Position numbers and translations under genes: made by a program. From assembly GCF_030695525.1 (NCBI RefSeq), contig NZ_JAUYSS010000069.1:1-64000 (forward strand): a stretch of 64,000 nucleotides of DNA, in the 5' to 3' direction. Under the pieces are notes generated by a model that did no database searches, was not told the origin of the DNA, and saw nothing but the letters and a program-made list of their open reading frames with translations. This DNA comes from Daejeonella sp. Its GTDB lineage: Bacteria; Bacteroidota; Bacteroidia; Sphingobacteriales; Sphingobacteriaceae. Each line of letters opens with the position of its first letter. Position 1 is the first letter of the stretch. Below are positions 40,848-50,581 of this stretch, piece by piece.

Positions 40848-43061
40848 TTACTCCGTCTTCTTCATTATCAATTTATCCTTTGGAACAGGTAACTTATTAG
40901 TTCTGATATCCATTTCATTGATGATATTCTTTGCTCCACCCAAAACATCGATACACCAGAGTACGAAACGAATGTCTACAGAAATTGTCCGCTTGTACTG
41001 CTTATCAAAGGCAATATCTCCGCTCATAGCTTCCCAGTTACCATCAAAGGCAATCCCGATCAGCTCTCCGCTCCCATTCAGAACCGGTGACCCGGAATTA
41101 CCTCCTGTGATATCATTGTTGCTGATAAAACCCACATTAAGGGTTCCATTCTCAGCATATTGCCTGAAATCGCGTTTGGCATAAGCGTCAATTAAGGATT
41201 GAGGAAGATCAAATTCATCATCACCGGGTTGATACTTAGCCATCATCCCATCGATTGTGGTAGTAATGTTATAGGTAATTCCATCCTTCGGACTATAATC
41301 CTGAATTTGTCCGTAGCTGATACGCATGGTTGAATTAGCATCCGGATAAATTAAAGCACCTTTATTTTTTGCCAATAATGCCTTCAGGTAAAGATTATCC
41401 AGACGATTTTTCTCGGCCTGAAACTGACTATATACCGTACCAAAATTATTCTTCACATAATCCTGAGGAATTAGATTCATTGCATATTTATATGCAGGAT
41501 CATTTTGCAGCTCTTCAATTGAAGGTGAACCTAAAAATTTTCTCAGGCTTTCCGGTTCAATTAGTTTGCTGTTTTTCCATAAATGATCGGCATAATTCTG
41601 GAAAGTAGCATCTGCTGAACCTTTCCAAAAATCTTCGGCTATTAACGTAATGAACTTTGGATGCTGTGATTTAGGAACATCCTGGTAAAAGGAGCTTAAT
41701 ATCTGGGCAAAAATCTTCTTATCAGCAGTCTCATTATAGGTCTTCTGATAGCTATTAACCATCGTATTTAAATTCTGATTCAGCTGGGAAATATAGGCTG
41801 CATCATCTTTACGGGCATTCATAGAATTGATTGTATTTCCAAGCTGGGAAACATTTCTAACCCATGGAGAGGCAAGCAGACCTTCATTTAGGTAGGTAAA
41901 ATGAACAGCATAGGGTTCGAATGCCGAATAGGAATTATTATATTCAGTCATTAATTTTGCATATTCTGGTGATGAGGCAGCCCATTGGGTGAATTCATTT
42001 TCCTGCTTTTGTTTCACTTCATATATCTTTAACCTATTTAATTGCTCTGTCTGACCGATAAAATACTTCCAGTAATTTGCAATATTGGCATAGTTTGATG
42101 ATAAGGCAAGTCGGGTATCTGCACTTTTATCCATCTCTTCCTTCCAGGCTTTCAAGCGAATATCACGCAGCTTAACAATTGTTGGGTTTGTTTTTTCAAC
42201 GGCCAACTGCACACCATAAGAGGTTAGATAGCGATCTGTACGGCCAGGAAAACCATAGACCATAGAAAAATCACCATTCTTCACTCCTTTTATAGAAATG
42301 GGCAGTGATTTTTTAGGAGTATAAGGTTTATTGCTGGCAGAATAAGTTGCCGATTTATTATTCTGATCCGCATAAACACGAAAAAGAGAAAAATCACCGG
42401 TTTGTCGCGGCCATTCCCAATTATCTGTATCCCCACCAAATTTACCGATAGACTGCGGAGGCGTACCTACCAAACGGATGTCATTAAATCGCTCATTGAT
42501 AAAAAGCAGGTATTGGTTAGCTTTATATACATCCTTCACATCTGCCTCCCGGGTAGTACCGGCTGTTGCATCAGCACTGATAGTTTTGCTGATCTCAGCA
42601 ATTTTTGCAGCTTTATCTTTTTCTTCAACTCCATTTAATGCAGCCATTACTTTTGGGGTAACATCCTCCATACGGACAAGAAAGCGAACGAAAAGACCCT
42701 GAATTGGCTTCTCATCCTGATGGGATTTTGCATAAAAACCATTATCCAGAATATTGTTCTCTATGGTTGAATTTGAAGCAATTGCCTCATATCCACAATG
42801 GTGATTCGTTAAGATCAAGCCATTTTTTGATACAATTTCACCCGTACAGAAACCCCCGAATGATACAATCGCATCTTTAATACTCGCCTTATTGACACTA
42901 TACAGATCCTCAGGGGTCAATTTGAATCCCTGCTTTTTCATTTGATCGTAATTCTTGCCGATATACATTGGCAGCCACATCCCTTCATCGGCTTTAACCG
43001 GATTTCCAAAACCCAGCACAAATGCCAGCAGCAGCGCTACGGCATAATTCACTTTCTTCAT
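40848..43061 (-). CDS. S46 family dipeptidyl-peptidase, DPP7-like
   Basis: 737 residues with a signal peptide ending PVKA (24). The chymotrypsin-type triad is H88 (TNHHCGY), the Asp in GGDTDNWEWPR and the Ser (about 655) in GGNSGSPVLN. The residue 18 after that Ser, which sets P1 preference in this family, is Gly (FDG), as in DPP7, which accepts hydrophobic P1; DPP11 has Arg there and takes Asp/Glu. It releases dipeptides from oligopeptide N-termini in the periplasm. Confidence 0.92.
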   Translation of the reverse strand: MKKVNYAVALLLAFVLGFGNPVKADEGMWLPMYIGKNYDQMKKQGFKLTPEDLYSVNKASIKDAIVSFGGFCTGEIVSKNGLILTNHHCGYEAIASNSTIENNILDNGFYAKSHQDEKPIQGLFVRFLVRMEDVTPKVMAALNGVEEKDKAAKIAEISKTISADATAGTTREADVKDVYKANQYLLFINERFNDIRLVGTPPQSIGKFGGDTDNWEWPRQTGDFSLFRVYADQNNKSATYSASNKPYTPKKSLPISIKGVKNGDFSMVYGFPGRTDRYLTSYGVQLAVEKTNPTIVKLRDIRLKAWKEEMDKSADTRLALSSNYANIANYWKYFIGQTEQLNRLKIYEVKQKQENEFTQWAASSPEYAKLMTEYNNSYSAFEPYAVHFTYLNEGLLASPWVRNVSQLGNTINSMNARKDDAAYISQLNQNLNTMVNSYQKTYNETADKKIFAQILSSFYQDVPKSQHPKFITLIAEDFWKGSADATFQNYADHLWKNSKLIEPESLRKFLGSPSIEELQNDPAYKYAMNLIPQDYVKNNFGTVYSQFQAEKNRLDNLYLKALLAKNKGALIYPDANSTMRISYGQIQDYSPKDGITYNITTTIDGMMAKYQPGDDEFDLPQSLIDAYAKRDFRQYAENGTLNVGFISNNDITGGNSGSPVLNGSGELIGIAFDGNWEAMSGDIAFDKQYKRTISVDIRFVLWCIDVLGGAKNIINEMDIRTNKLPVPKDKLIMKKTE

Positions 43062-43090
43062 AAAATTGAATTTTAATTAATTGGTTAGGG

Positions 43091-43098
43091 CAAATATA
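43091..43098 (-). promoter_or_regulatory. Promoter -7 element of the S46 peptidase gene
   Basis: On the minus strand TATATTTG fits TAnnTTTG, 30 bp before the start codon at 43061. Confidence 0.6.
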
Positions 43099-43140
43099 CA
43101 GCCAAAACACAGAAAACCTGTAGGTAGATATATTTTTTCA

Positions 43141-43177
43141 AATAAAAAGCTCCGGATAAAATCCGAAGCTTTTTATT
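43141..43177 (-). terminator. Terminator of the Oar-like receptor gene
   Basis: AATAAAAAGCTCCGGAT and ATCCGAAGCTTTTTATT form a 17-bp stem with one wobble around an AAA loop, and the flanks are A/T runs, so it can work in both directions. It lies 14 bp after the receptor stop. Confidence 0.85.
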
Positions 43178-43190
43178 TCATATAAAATTG

Positions 43191-46100
43191 TTACTGGAAA
43201 TTGTAACGGAATCCAAATTGCATGTAATAAGTTGATGCAAAAGTCTGAGTAGTTCCAAAAGTTGAATCAACCGGCTTGTTATCAAAAGTATTTAACCAGA
43301 ATGTAGGCCTGACTGTACCTCCTGGAGTTAGAGCTGCTACGTTCTGTGGTACAAGTACTCCCGCAGTCTTAACAAAATTTACATTACCCCAATTGCTGTT
43401 TAACATATTTCCGAAATTCATAATATCCATTGTGAACTGGAAATTGTTTTTGCTTTTGCCAAAGTTCTTAAAAATCTCCTGAGTTAACCTGATATCGACC
43501 TGATTTCTCCATGGCATCACTCCTCCGTTACGCTCAGCATATTTCCCTTTGTTCTTCTTCAGGTAATCATCCTGCTCAATATAAGCAAAGAATAAATCAC
43601 TTTGTTGCTGTGCTGTGTAAGCTACATTGCCTGTTGCAGTAGAAGCAGGGCGTGCTGCAAAAGTAATTTCACTAGGATCTCTTGGTATATAGATCAGGTC
43701 ATTGGTCTGTCCATCACGGTTAAAGTCAGTAGAATAGGTATAAGAAAATCTACCCTGATGTGAAGCCTCTAAGAACATTGATACTGAAGTAGCAAGATTT
43801 TTGATGTATTCTTTACGGTATGAAATACCAGCAATAACACGATGAGGTATATTAAAGTTTGAATAACTCAATCCCGGATTATTTCCGGTATTTGAATTTT
43901 GATTTAAGGACCAGGTATTAAGCAACTGGTCACCATTTCCATCATAAAGAACTTGCTGCTTACTTCTGGTATAGGATACCTGTGCTGAAAAACCTCTGCT
44001 GAAAGATTTGTTTAATGATGCAGTTAGGAACCATGAATGTCCATCCTGGGCATTAGATAGAACAATGGGATTTAATGCTGCAGTACCAGTTGCACTTGCC
44101 TGACCTGTTGGAGTTAATTTGTTTATGAATTTACTAACGTTAGCAACAGGATACATCGGACGATTATCAGGATATCCTGAAACATTTAGTCCGACAGGAT
44201 CTACTAGATTCACATTAATTCCTTTAGCAATATTAAGATCCTTATTGTAAATACCCTCTAAAGTACCAACTATTCCCCATGGCAACTTAGCATCTAAAGC
44301 TAAACTGCTTTTCCATGTTTGTGGAAATCTAAAATCAGGGTCAATGGCACTGATCGTTGCTGGGATAGATGTTCCGGCTGTTGGTGGTGTTGCAGGAAGA
44401 TATTTCCGGATATCCTGACTGAATGGTCCCGGAGTATTTGCAGTACCATTCCAGTTTTGGGTAAACTGTATTAAACCAGCATCACCCGATTGAGCAACAA
44501 TCCATACAAATGGAACTTTGGTAGTAAAAATACCGGTTCCACCTCTCAATTGTAAAGACCGATCTCCTTTTACATCATAATTGAAGCCAATTCTTGGAGA
44601 CAACATGATTCTTTCCTTAGGTAATACTCCGGTATCCAGTTTTCTGCCTTCAGAAAAAGTTAATGGTGCAATTAATGGATGAGTTTTAATTTCGGGTACA
44701 TCCGGGTAAGTAGGTAATTCAAAACGTAAACCTGCAGTGATGTTCAGCTTCTCTCCTACACGGAAATTATCCTGAAAATAGGCCGAATACTGTTGAAATT
44801 TAAAGGTTGGGAATGCCTGTTCATAACCCGGTGATAGCGAATAAGTGATTGCATAATCATTAGGTTTTGCACCATTCACAAAATCATCCCAGGAATTAAA
44901 ACGGTATGCTCCGGTTCCAAAACGCTGGAAACCATTTTTTGTGGTACTGAAGTCCATTTGCAAACCAAGTGTTAGTTCATGATTTCCTAAACTCATGGTT
45001 AGGTTATCAGTAAAACTATAGGTTTGAACATCTCTTAAGTTTCCATAAGTAAAGGGCTCATATCCAAAAGTTGTAAAAGCCGTTCCATCCTTCATAATAT
45101 CTACCAAAGGAAAAACATCACTTGCAGAGCCTCTTGGGTCATTTTGATGTGTAAAACTTCCCCTTAAAGTATTTGAAATTTTGGAACCAAATGAAGAGTT
45201 CAATTCAGCAGCCAGGGAGTATTGATTAGCTTCTTGTGTATAGTTTGAGTTACTAAAATGCAAGTGACCCGGATTATTCCTGCCCCCATTATTAGGAAAA
45301 TTATATCCTGTTCCACCTGTTGAGGTACTGATAAAGGAAGGAGTAGCACTTTCAACCTGATTATAGCGGATATTAAAACGATGGTCTTTATTAATATTCC
45401 AGTCTAATCTGGCCAGGATTTTATTATTATAGCTTTCGTTTGAATATCCCTGGTAAATACCCGGATCATAATTGTAGGTTCTCATCAAATAGCTGCGAAT
45501 ATCATTAAGTTCAGCAGCCGTTGGGCGTGCAATGTTAGGATTTGAGCCAAATGGTGCGGCAGGTGTAGCAGCTAGCCTATTCTGACCCGGTCTAACCTGA
45601 GCGGTCCGATCGATATTTGCGAAGAAAAAGAGTTTATTTTTAATAATTGGTCCTCCTAAACTAAGAGAATATTGAGTTTCATCAAGAGGTTGTAAAACAA
45701 TGTTGTTAGCACCTACCTTATTACCCTGATTACTCTCATTTCTAAAACCAAAAAATGCATTTCCAAAAAAATCATTTCTTCCTGAGCGTGTAACCGCATT
45801 AATAGCACTACCCACAAAACCAGACATTCTAACGTCATATGGTGTTACATTCACTGAAATCTCTTCTATTGCATCAATAGAGATAGGAGAACCACCTGCA
45901 GGTAAATTACTACCAATTCCGAATTGGTTGTTAAAATCAGAACCATCTACAGTAAAGTTGTTCTGACGATAATTTCCACCACCAATAGAAGCTCCGTTTG
46001 CCTGAGGTGTAAACTTAGTCAGATCGTTTACACTCCTGGTTATGGTTGGAACAGATTGAATCTGAGCTCGGCCAAGGTTTGTTGTTGAGCCTGTACGGTT

Positions 46101-46487
46101 TGCGTTCAATACTGAATTTGGATCCTGAGCTGTAATTACAACTTCCTGTAGCTCCCTTCCGGAGGCATTCAATAATACATTCAATACAAATGGCTCACCA
46201 AGTTTCAGAAAAATTTCACTGAATGACTCAGATTGGTAACCCACATAAGATACCACAATAAGATAAGGCCCCCCTACACGCATGTTAGGAATATTAAACC
46301 TTCCGTCTATGCCGGAAGAGGAACCATAAACAGTCCCTGTTGGCTGATGAGTAGCCTTTATCGTAGCGCCAATAAGTGATTCTTTGGAATCCCGAATAGT
46401 ACCTGATAAACTACTTGTTGTTACCTGTGCATTCAGATTAAATGCAATGAGTAAACCAACAAGCGTTGAGAGTAAAAACTTCTTCAT
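43191..46487 (-). CDS. Oar-like TonB-dependent outer membrane receptor
   Basis: 1098 residues with a signal peptide ending NLNAQ. A carboxypeptidase-regulatory domain (LSGTIRDSKESLIGATIKAT) is followed by a plug-like region with ELQEVVITAQD and the Oar features NNFTVDGSDFNNQFG, VNVTPYDVRMSGFVGSAINA and VTRSGRNDFFGNAFF, then a barrel ending in aromatic YMQFGFRYNFQ. Ligand unknown; Oar-type receptors are often linked to protein or peptide uptake, which would suit the peptidase gene 130 bp downstream, though a terminator lies between them. Confidence 0.88.
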   Translation of the reverse strand: MKKFLLSTLVGLLIAFNLNAQVTTSSLSGTIRDSKESLIGATIKATHQPTGTVYGSSSGIDGRFNIPNMRVGGPYLIVVSYVGYQSESFSEIFLKLGEPFVLNVLLNASGRELQEVVITAQDPNSVLNANRTGSTTNLGRAQIQSVPTITRSVNDLTKFTPQANGASIGGGNYRQNNFTVDGSDFNNQFGIGSNLPAGGSPISIDAIEEISVNVTPYDVRMSGFVGSAINAVTRSGRNDFFGNAFFGFRNESNQGNKVGANNIVLQPLDETQYSLSLGGPIIKNKLFFFANIDRTAQVRPGQNRLAATPAAPFGSNPNIARPTAAELNDIRSYLMRTYNYDPGIYQGYSNESYNNKILARLDWNINKDHRFNIRYNQVESATPSFISTSTGGTGYNFPNNGGRNNPGHLHFSNSNYTQEANQYSLAAELNSSFGSKISNTLRGSFTHQNDPRGSASDVFPLVDIMKDGTAFTTFGYEPFTYGNLRDVQTYSFTDNLTMSLGNHELTLGLQMDFSTTKNGFQRFGTGAYRFNSWDDFVNGAKPNDYAITYSLSPGYEQAFPTFKFQQYSAYFQDNFRVGEKLNITAGLRFELPTYPDVPEIKTHPLIAPLTFSEGRKLDTGVLPKERIMLSPRIGFNYDVKGDRSLQLRGGTGIFTTKVPFVWIVAQSGDAGLIQFTQNWNGTANTPGPFSQDIRKYLPATPPTAGTSIPATISAIDPDFRFPQTWKSSLALDAKLPWGIVGTLEGIYNKDLNIAKGINVNLVDPVGLNVSGYPDNRPMYPVANVSKFINKLTPTGQASATGTAALNPIVLSNAQDGHSWFLTASLNKSFSRGFSAQVSYTRSKQQVLYDGNGDQLLNTWSLNQNSNTGNNPGLSYSNFNIPHRVIAGISYRKEYIKNLATSVSMFLEASHQGRFSYTYSTDFNRDGQTNDLIYIPRDPSEITFAARPASTATGNVAYTAQQQSDLFFAYIEQDDYLKKNKGKYAERNGGVMPWRNQVDIRLTQEIFKNFGKSKNNFQFTMDIMNFGNMLNSNWGNVNFVKTAGVLVPQNVAALTPGGTVRPTFWLNTFDNKPVDSTFGTTQTFASTYYMQFGFRYNFQ

Positions 46488-46534
46488 AAATTGTATTTTA
46501 AGTGAGAATGATTAATTGGTTATTATAATCAGGG

Positions 46535-46542
46535 CAAAGATA
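46535..46542 (-). promoter_or_regulatory. Promoter -7 element of the Oar-like receptor gene
   Basis: On the minus strand TATCTTTG fits TAnnTTTG, 48 bp before the start codon at 46487. Confidence 0.55.
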
Positions 46543-46690
46543 AATAGCGATTCTGAATATTAGGCAGTTAATGTATTAACTTAATGTTAATTTTTGAAGT
46601 ATTTATTGACAATTCACACTTTTCAACATTCTGTTTTCAATTCTGAGAGGATAGTCCATTCAAAAATTTCCAACCCGCTAAGTATTTTGT

Positions 46691-46698
46691 TAGATTTG
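46691..46698 (+). promoter_or_regulatory. Promoter -7 element of lpd
   Basis: TAGATTTG fits TAnnTTTG, 32 bp before the ATG at 46731. Confidence 0.6.
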
Positions 46699-46730
46699 CG
46701 CCGAATCTCTATGTATTAGTAATATAAAAT

Positions 46731-48119
46731 ATGAACTACGATATCATAATTATAGGAAGCGGGCCTGGTGGTTACGTGGCAGCAATTCGCGCATCTCAGT
46801 TAGGCTTAAAAGTTGCTATAGTAGAACGGGAATCCCTTGGGGGAATCTGTTTAAACTGGGGATGTATTCCCACAAAAGCCCTTTTAAAAAGTGCCAATGT
46901 TTTTGAATACATAAATCATGCTTCAGATTACGGCATAAGTGTTAAAGAGGCAAATGCTGATTTTGGTGCTATTATTAAACGGAGCCGTGGTGTTGCTGAC
47001 GGAATGAGTAAGGGGGTTCAGTTCCTGATGAAAAAGAATAAGATTGATGTACTTACCGGAACCGGGATAATAAAAAAAGGCGGAAAAGTTGAAGTTAAAG
47101 ACCCCGATGGCACCGCTAAGGAATACACTGCAAAACATACAATACTTGCTACAGGTGGAAGATCGAGAGAATTACCAAACCTAAAACAGGATGGGAAAAA
47201 AGTAATAGGATACCGTCAGGCAATGGTTTTACCTCAACAACCCAAATCAATGGTTATAGTTGGCTCAGGAGCCATTGGTGTTGAGTTTGCATATTTCTAT
47301 AATGCTTTGGGAACCAAGGTTACTATTGTTGAATATCTTGACAATATTGTTCCTGTTGAAGATGAAGATATATCTAAGCAACTATTGAGAAGCTTTAAAA
47401 AAGCAGGCATCAATGTGATGACCGGAACCAATGTTGAATCTGTTGACACTTCCGGCAGCGGATGTAAGGTGCTCGTAAAAACTGCAGTTGGAAATGAGAC
47501 AATCGAATGTGATATAGTTCTTTCTGCTATTGGAGTAAGTCCCAATATTGAAAATATCGGACTTGAAGAACTTGGTATCACAATTGACAAAGGACGTGTT
47601 CAGGTTGATGATTATTACAAAACCAATATCGATGGCGTTTATGCTATTGGTGATATTGTAAAGGGACAAGCTCTGGCACATGTTGCTTCTGCCGAAGGTA
47701 TTATTTGTGTCGAAAAAATTGCAGGTCATCATCCTGAGCCCTTAAATTATAATAATATACCGGGATGTACATACTGTTCTCCTGAGATTGCATCTGTAGG
47801 ATATACAGAAAAAGCTGCTAAGGCAGCCGGATATGAGATCAAAGTCGGCAAATTTCCATTTTCTGCTTCAGGAAAAGCAAGTGCTGCCGGTGCTAAAGAC
47901 GGCTTCGTAAAAGTAATATTCGATGCCAAATACGGAGAGTTCCTGGGTGCTCATATGATCGGTGCCAATGTTACTGAAATGATTGCTGAGGTTGTAGTAG
48001 CCAGAAAACTCGAGACTACTGGTATGGATATTGTAAAAACAGTACACCCACACCCTACTATGAGTGAAGCGATTATGGAAGCGGCTGCAGATGCTTACGG
48101 AGAAGTGATTCACTTATAA
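46731..48119 (+). CDS. lpd: Dihydrolipoyl dehydrogenase
   Basis: 462 residues. FAD-binding GSGPGGYVAAIRA, the redox disulfide GGICLNWGCIPTKALL, the NAD-binding GSGAIGVEFAYFY and the C-terminal His/Glu pair in TVHPHPTMSEAIMEAA identify E3. It reoxidises lipoamide in 2-oxo acid dehydrogenase complexes and glycine cleavage. E1/E2 genes are not in the window. Confidence 0.95.
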   Translation: MNYDIIIIGSGPGGYVAAIRASQLGLKVAIVERESLGGICLNWGCIPTKALLKSANVFEYINHASDYGISVKEANADFGAIIKRSRGVADGMSKGVQFLMKKNKIDVLTGTGIIKKGGKVEVKDPDGTAKEYTAKHTILATGGRSRELPNLKQDGKKVIGYRQAMVLPQQPKSMVIVGSGAIGVEFAYFYNALGTKVTIVEYLDNIVPVEDEDISKQLLRSFKKAGINVMTGTNVESVDTSGSGCKVLVKTAVGNETIECDIVLSAIGVSPNIENIGLEELGITIDKGRVQVDDYYKTNIDGVYAIGDIVKGQALAHVASAEGIICVEKIAGHHPEPLNYNNIPGCTYCSPEIASVGYTEKAAKAAGYEIKVGKFPFSASGKASAAGAKDGFVKVIFDAKYGEFLGAHMIGANVTEMIAEVVVARKLETTGMDIVKTVHPHPTMSEAIMEAAADAYGEVIHL

Positions 48120-48198
48120 TTGACAGTTGACAGTTGACAATTGATAATTGACAATTACCGGATATCAGTTGTCAACTGTCAATTGTCAACTATCAATT
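48120..48198 (+). repeat. Heptamer tandem repeat forming a large inverted repeat
   Basis: Five heptads (TTGACAG twice, TTGACAA, TTGATAA, TTGACAA; 48120-48154) are followed after 14 bp by four heptads of the inverse sense (TTGTCAA, CTGTCAA, TTGTCAA, CTATCAA; 48169-48196). The whole can fold as one long hairpin between lpd and the SMR gene and may end the lpd message. Confidence 0.85.
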
Positions 48199-48200
48199 AA

Positions 48201-48536
48201 ATGACCATGGCCTGGATTTACCTTATTATCGGTGGATTATTCGAAGTAGCCTTTACAAGCTGTCTGGCTAAAGCAAAGGAAGCAACAGGTATTGAATTTG
48301 TTTTATGGATAACGGGCTTTCTGATCAGTGTATCTATCAGTATGTATCTTTTATTCCTAGCCTCCAAAACCTTACCAATGGGCACATCCTATGCTGTTTG
48401 GGCCGGAATTGGTGCGGCAGGTTCGGTTATTGCAGGAATAATTCTATTCAAAGACCCAACCGACTTCTGGAGGATGTTTTTCCTGTTTCTTTTAATATCT
48501 TCAATCATTGGATTAAAACTTTCAAGCAAAGTCTGA
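48201..48536 (+). CDS. Small multidrug resistance (SMR) family transporter, SugE/Gdx-like
   Basis: 111 residues with four transmembrane helices. The essential membrane Glu is in GGLFEVAF (family EVVW/EVxW; Trp is Phe here), and helix 3 has LPMGTSYAVWAGIGAAG. The overall pattern is nearer to SugE/Gdx (guanidinium export) than to EmrE. Start is ATG 48201; ATG 48207 (MAWIYL) matches the usual SugE start equally well. It precedes the MBL gene by one base, so both are translated from one message. Confidence 0.85.
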   Translation: MTMAWIYLIIGGLFEVAFTSCLAKAKEATGIEFVLWITGFLISVSISMYLLFLASKTLPMGTSYAVWAGIGAAGSVIAGIILFKDPTDFWRMFFLFLLISSIIGLKLSSKV

Positions 48537-48537
48537 A

Positions 48538-49386
48538 ATGAAATTATTTACAATAAACGCAGGATTTTTTAAACTGGATGGTGGGGCTATGTTTGGTGTT
48601 GTGCCCAAATCTATCTGGCAGAAAACTAATCCTGCAGATGAGAACAACCTATGTAACTGGGCAATGCGCTGCCTCCTGGTTGAAGATGGAGATCGCAGAA
48701 TCCTGATTGATAATGGAATCGGATACAAACAGGACGAGCGATTTTTAAAGCATTATTACCTGCATGGTGAAGATACTCTTGAAAAATCCCTCCAAAATAG
48801 TGGTTTTACAAAGGATGATATTACTGATGTATTTTTAACCCATCTTCATTTCGACCACTGTGGCGGCTCTATTGATAGACTTGAAGATGGAAGTCTTGTG
48901 CCTGCATATAAAAATGCTACATATTGGAGCAATAAAGCACACTGGGAATGGGCTGTTCATCCTAATGATCGTGAAAAAGCCTCCTTTCTGAAGGAAAATA
49001 TTTTACCCATCCAGGAAAGCGGTAAGTTAAAGTTTATTGACACCACTGATGGTGTAGACTTTACAGATCATATAAAAATACGCTTTGCATACGGGCATAC
49101 CGATGCAATGATGCTACCTCAGATAAGTTACAAAGGAAAGACCATACTGTACATGGCTGATATGCTCCCTTCTGTCGGACATATTCCAATGCCTTATGTC
49201 ATGTCCTACGATATGTTTCCGCTCAAAACCCTGAATGAGAAGAAGAAATTTCTCACAGAGGCCCTTGAGAACGATTACATCCTCTACCTGGAACACGACC
49301 CAATAAATGAATGTTGTACCCTGCAGGATACAGAAAAAGGCATCAGGGTTAAGGATACCTTTAAATTAACTGATATTAAAGGCTGA
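48538..49386 (+). CDS. MBL-fold metallo-hydrolase (lactonase-like)
   Basis: 282 residues, cytosolic. The zinc motif HLHFDHCGG is followed by the conserved His in AYGHTDAMM and by LEHDP near the C-terminus. The N-terminal layout with CLLVEDGDRRILIDNGIG resembles the N-acyl-homoserine-lactonase-like branch; actual substrate unknown. The stop codon at 49384-49386 lies inside the left arm of the GGCTGACAGGG palindrome. Confidence 0.85.
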   Translation: MKLFTINAGFFKLDGGAMFGVVPKSIWQKTNPADENNLCNWAMRCLLVEDGDRRILIDNGIGYKQDERFLKHYYLHGEDTLEKSLQNSGFTKDDITDVFLTHLHFDHCGGSIDRLEDGSLVPAYKNATYWSNKAHWEWAVHPNDREKASFLKENILPIQESGKLKFIDTTDGVDFTDHIKIRFAYGHTDAMMLPQISYKGKTILYMADMLPSVGHIPMPYVMSYDMFPLKTLNEKKKFLTEALENDYILYLEHDPINECCTLQDTEKGIRVKDTFKLTDIKG

Positions 49387-49428
49387 CAGGGTTCAAAACC
49401 CTGTCAGCCTTTAAACCCTGTCAGCCTT
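49381..49428. terminator. Bidirectional terminator with one left and two right arms
   Basis: GGCTGACAGGGTT (49381-49393) can pair perfectly with AACCCTGTCAGCC at 49397-49409 or with a second identical copy at 49414-49426. It lies between the convergent MBL and aldo/keto reductase genes and shares its core with 40748-40786. Confidence 0.8.
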
Positions 49429-49431
49429 ATT

Positions 49432-50415
49432 CTAAGGAATGATCACCTGAGGTTTAGTTCCTGTAATTTCATCAATTTCCAGCATAATTTCATTGGTGAG
49501 CAAAGGCACTACTTCGAGTGAAGTGAGGTTTTCTTTTAACTGTGCAGTCTTTGAAGCTCCTAAAATAACGGTACTGACATGAGGGTTTTTTAAACACCAT
49601 GCAATAGCGAGTTTAGCTAAAGAGGTATTCAGTCTCTCTGCAATTGCCTGCAATAGTTTAACCTTATGTATGTTTGACTCCACAAGCAGTCTGTTTCTGA
49701 GCCATTCAAGATTATCCATGCTGAAACGGGCATCTTTGGGATCAGCATTGTTGTATTTTCCAGAAAGTAATCCGGAAGCCATTGGACTCCATATAGTAGT
49801 GCCCATACCAAAATCCCTGAACAATAATAAAAACTCCATTTCCATTTTATCCCGCCAAAGCATATTATACTGAGGTTGTTCCATCACTGGTGGGACGAGG
49901 TGATTTTTTTCTGCGAAATAATGAGCCTGCATTATTTCCAGAGCACTCCATTCAGAGGTCCCCCAATACAATGCTTTTCCCTGTTGAATCAGTTGATGCA
50001 TCGCCCAAACAGTTTCCTCAATCGGAGTTTCCTTATCAGGTCTGTGGCAATAGATCAAATCCACATAATCCAGCTGCAAGCGTTTAAGGGCATTATGAGT
50101 CCCCTCAAACAGGTGCTTTTTAGACAAGCCGATCATATTTGGTTTTTTCTCCTCAGCTCCAAAAAAGATCTTACTGGATACAATGTATGAGCTGCGGTCC
50201 CATTTTTTCTTTTTGAGAATGTTTCCCATCACAATTTCCGATTTCCCACCTGCATAGCCTTCGGCATTATCAAAGAAATTCACTCCGCCTTCATAGGCGA
50301 TGTCCATTAATTCTTCTGCAACCTTATCTTCAATTTGCTGACCAAAAGTTAACCAGCTTCCTAAAGAAAGGGCACTAACTTTCAATCCGGATTTACCTAA
50401 ACGTCTGTATTCCAT
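49432..50415 (-). CDS. Aldo/keto reductase, Kv-beta-like
   Basis: 327 residues. The catalytic tetrad is Asp and Tyr in FFDNAEGYAGGKSE, Lys in IVSSKIFFG and His in IYCHRPD. The LALAWCLKNP-type helix (LAIAWCLKNPHVSTVILGAS) confirms the voltage-gated K+ channel beta-subunit/YghZ branch. It reduces aldehydes with NADPH; physiological substrate unknown. It is monocistronic. Confidence 0.9.
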   Translation of the reverse strand: MEYRRLGKSGLKVSALSLGSWLTFGQQIEDKVAEELMDIAYEGGVNFFDNAEGYAGGKSEIVMGNILKKKKWDRSSYIVSSKIFFGAEEKKPNMIGLSKKHLFEGTHNALKRLQLDYVDLIYCHRPDKETPIEETVWAMHQLIQQGKALYWGTSEWSALEIMQAHYFAEKNHLVPPVMEQPQYNMLWRDKMEMEFLLLFRDFGMGTTIWSPMASGLLSGKYNNADPKDARFSMDNLEWLRNRLLVESNIHKVKLLQAIAERLNTSLAKLAIAWCLKNPHVSTVILGASKTAQLKENLTSLEVVPLLTNEIMLEIDEITGTKPQVIIP

Positions 50416-50581
50416 AGTTTTATATATTTTAATTGCACTGTTTGTATCTTAGTTAAAAATACGTTTTGTAAACATAAAAAATACTTACAATTTCATTCTT
50501 TTAATTGTTAATTGATATGGGGAATTTTATAAATTGAACCCTTAAAACTAATCACAATCTGCCCGTAGCGGAAAGAAGAAA

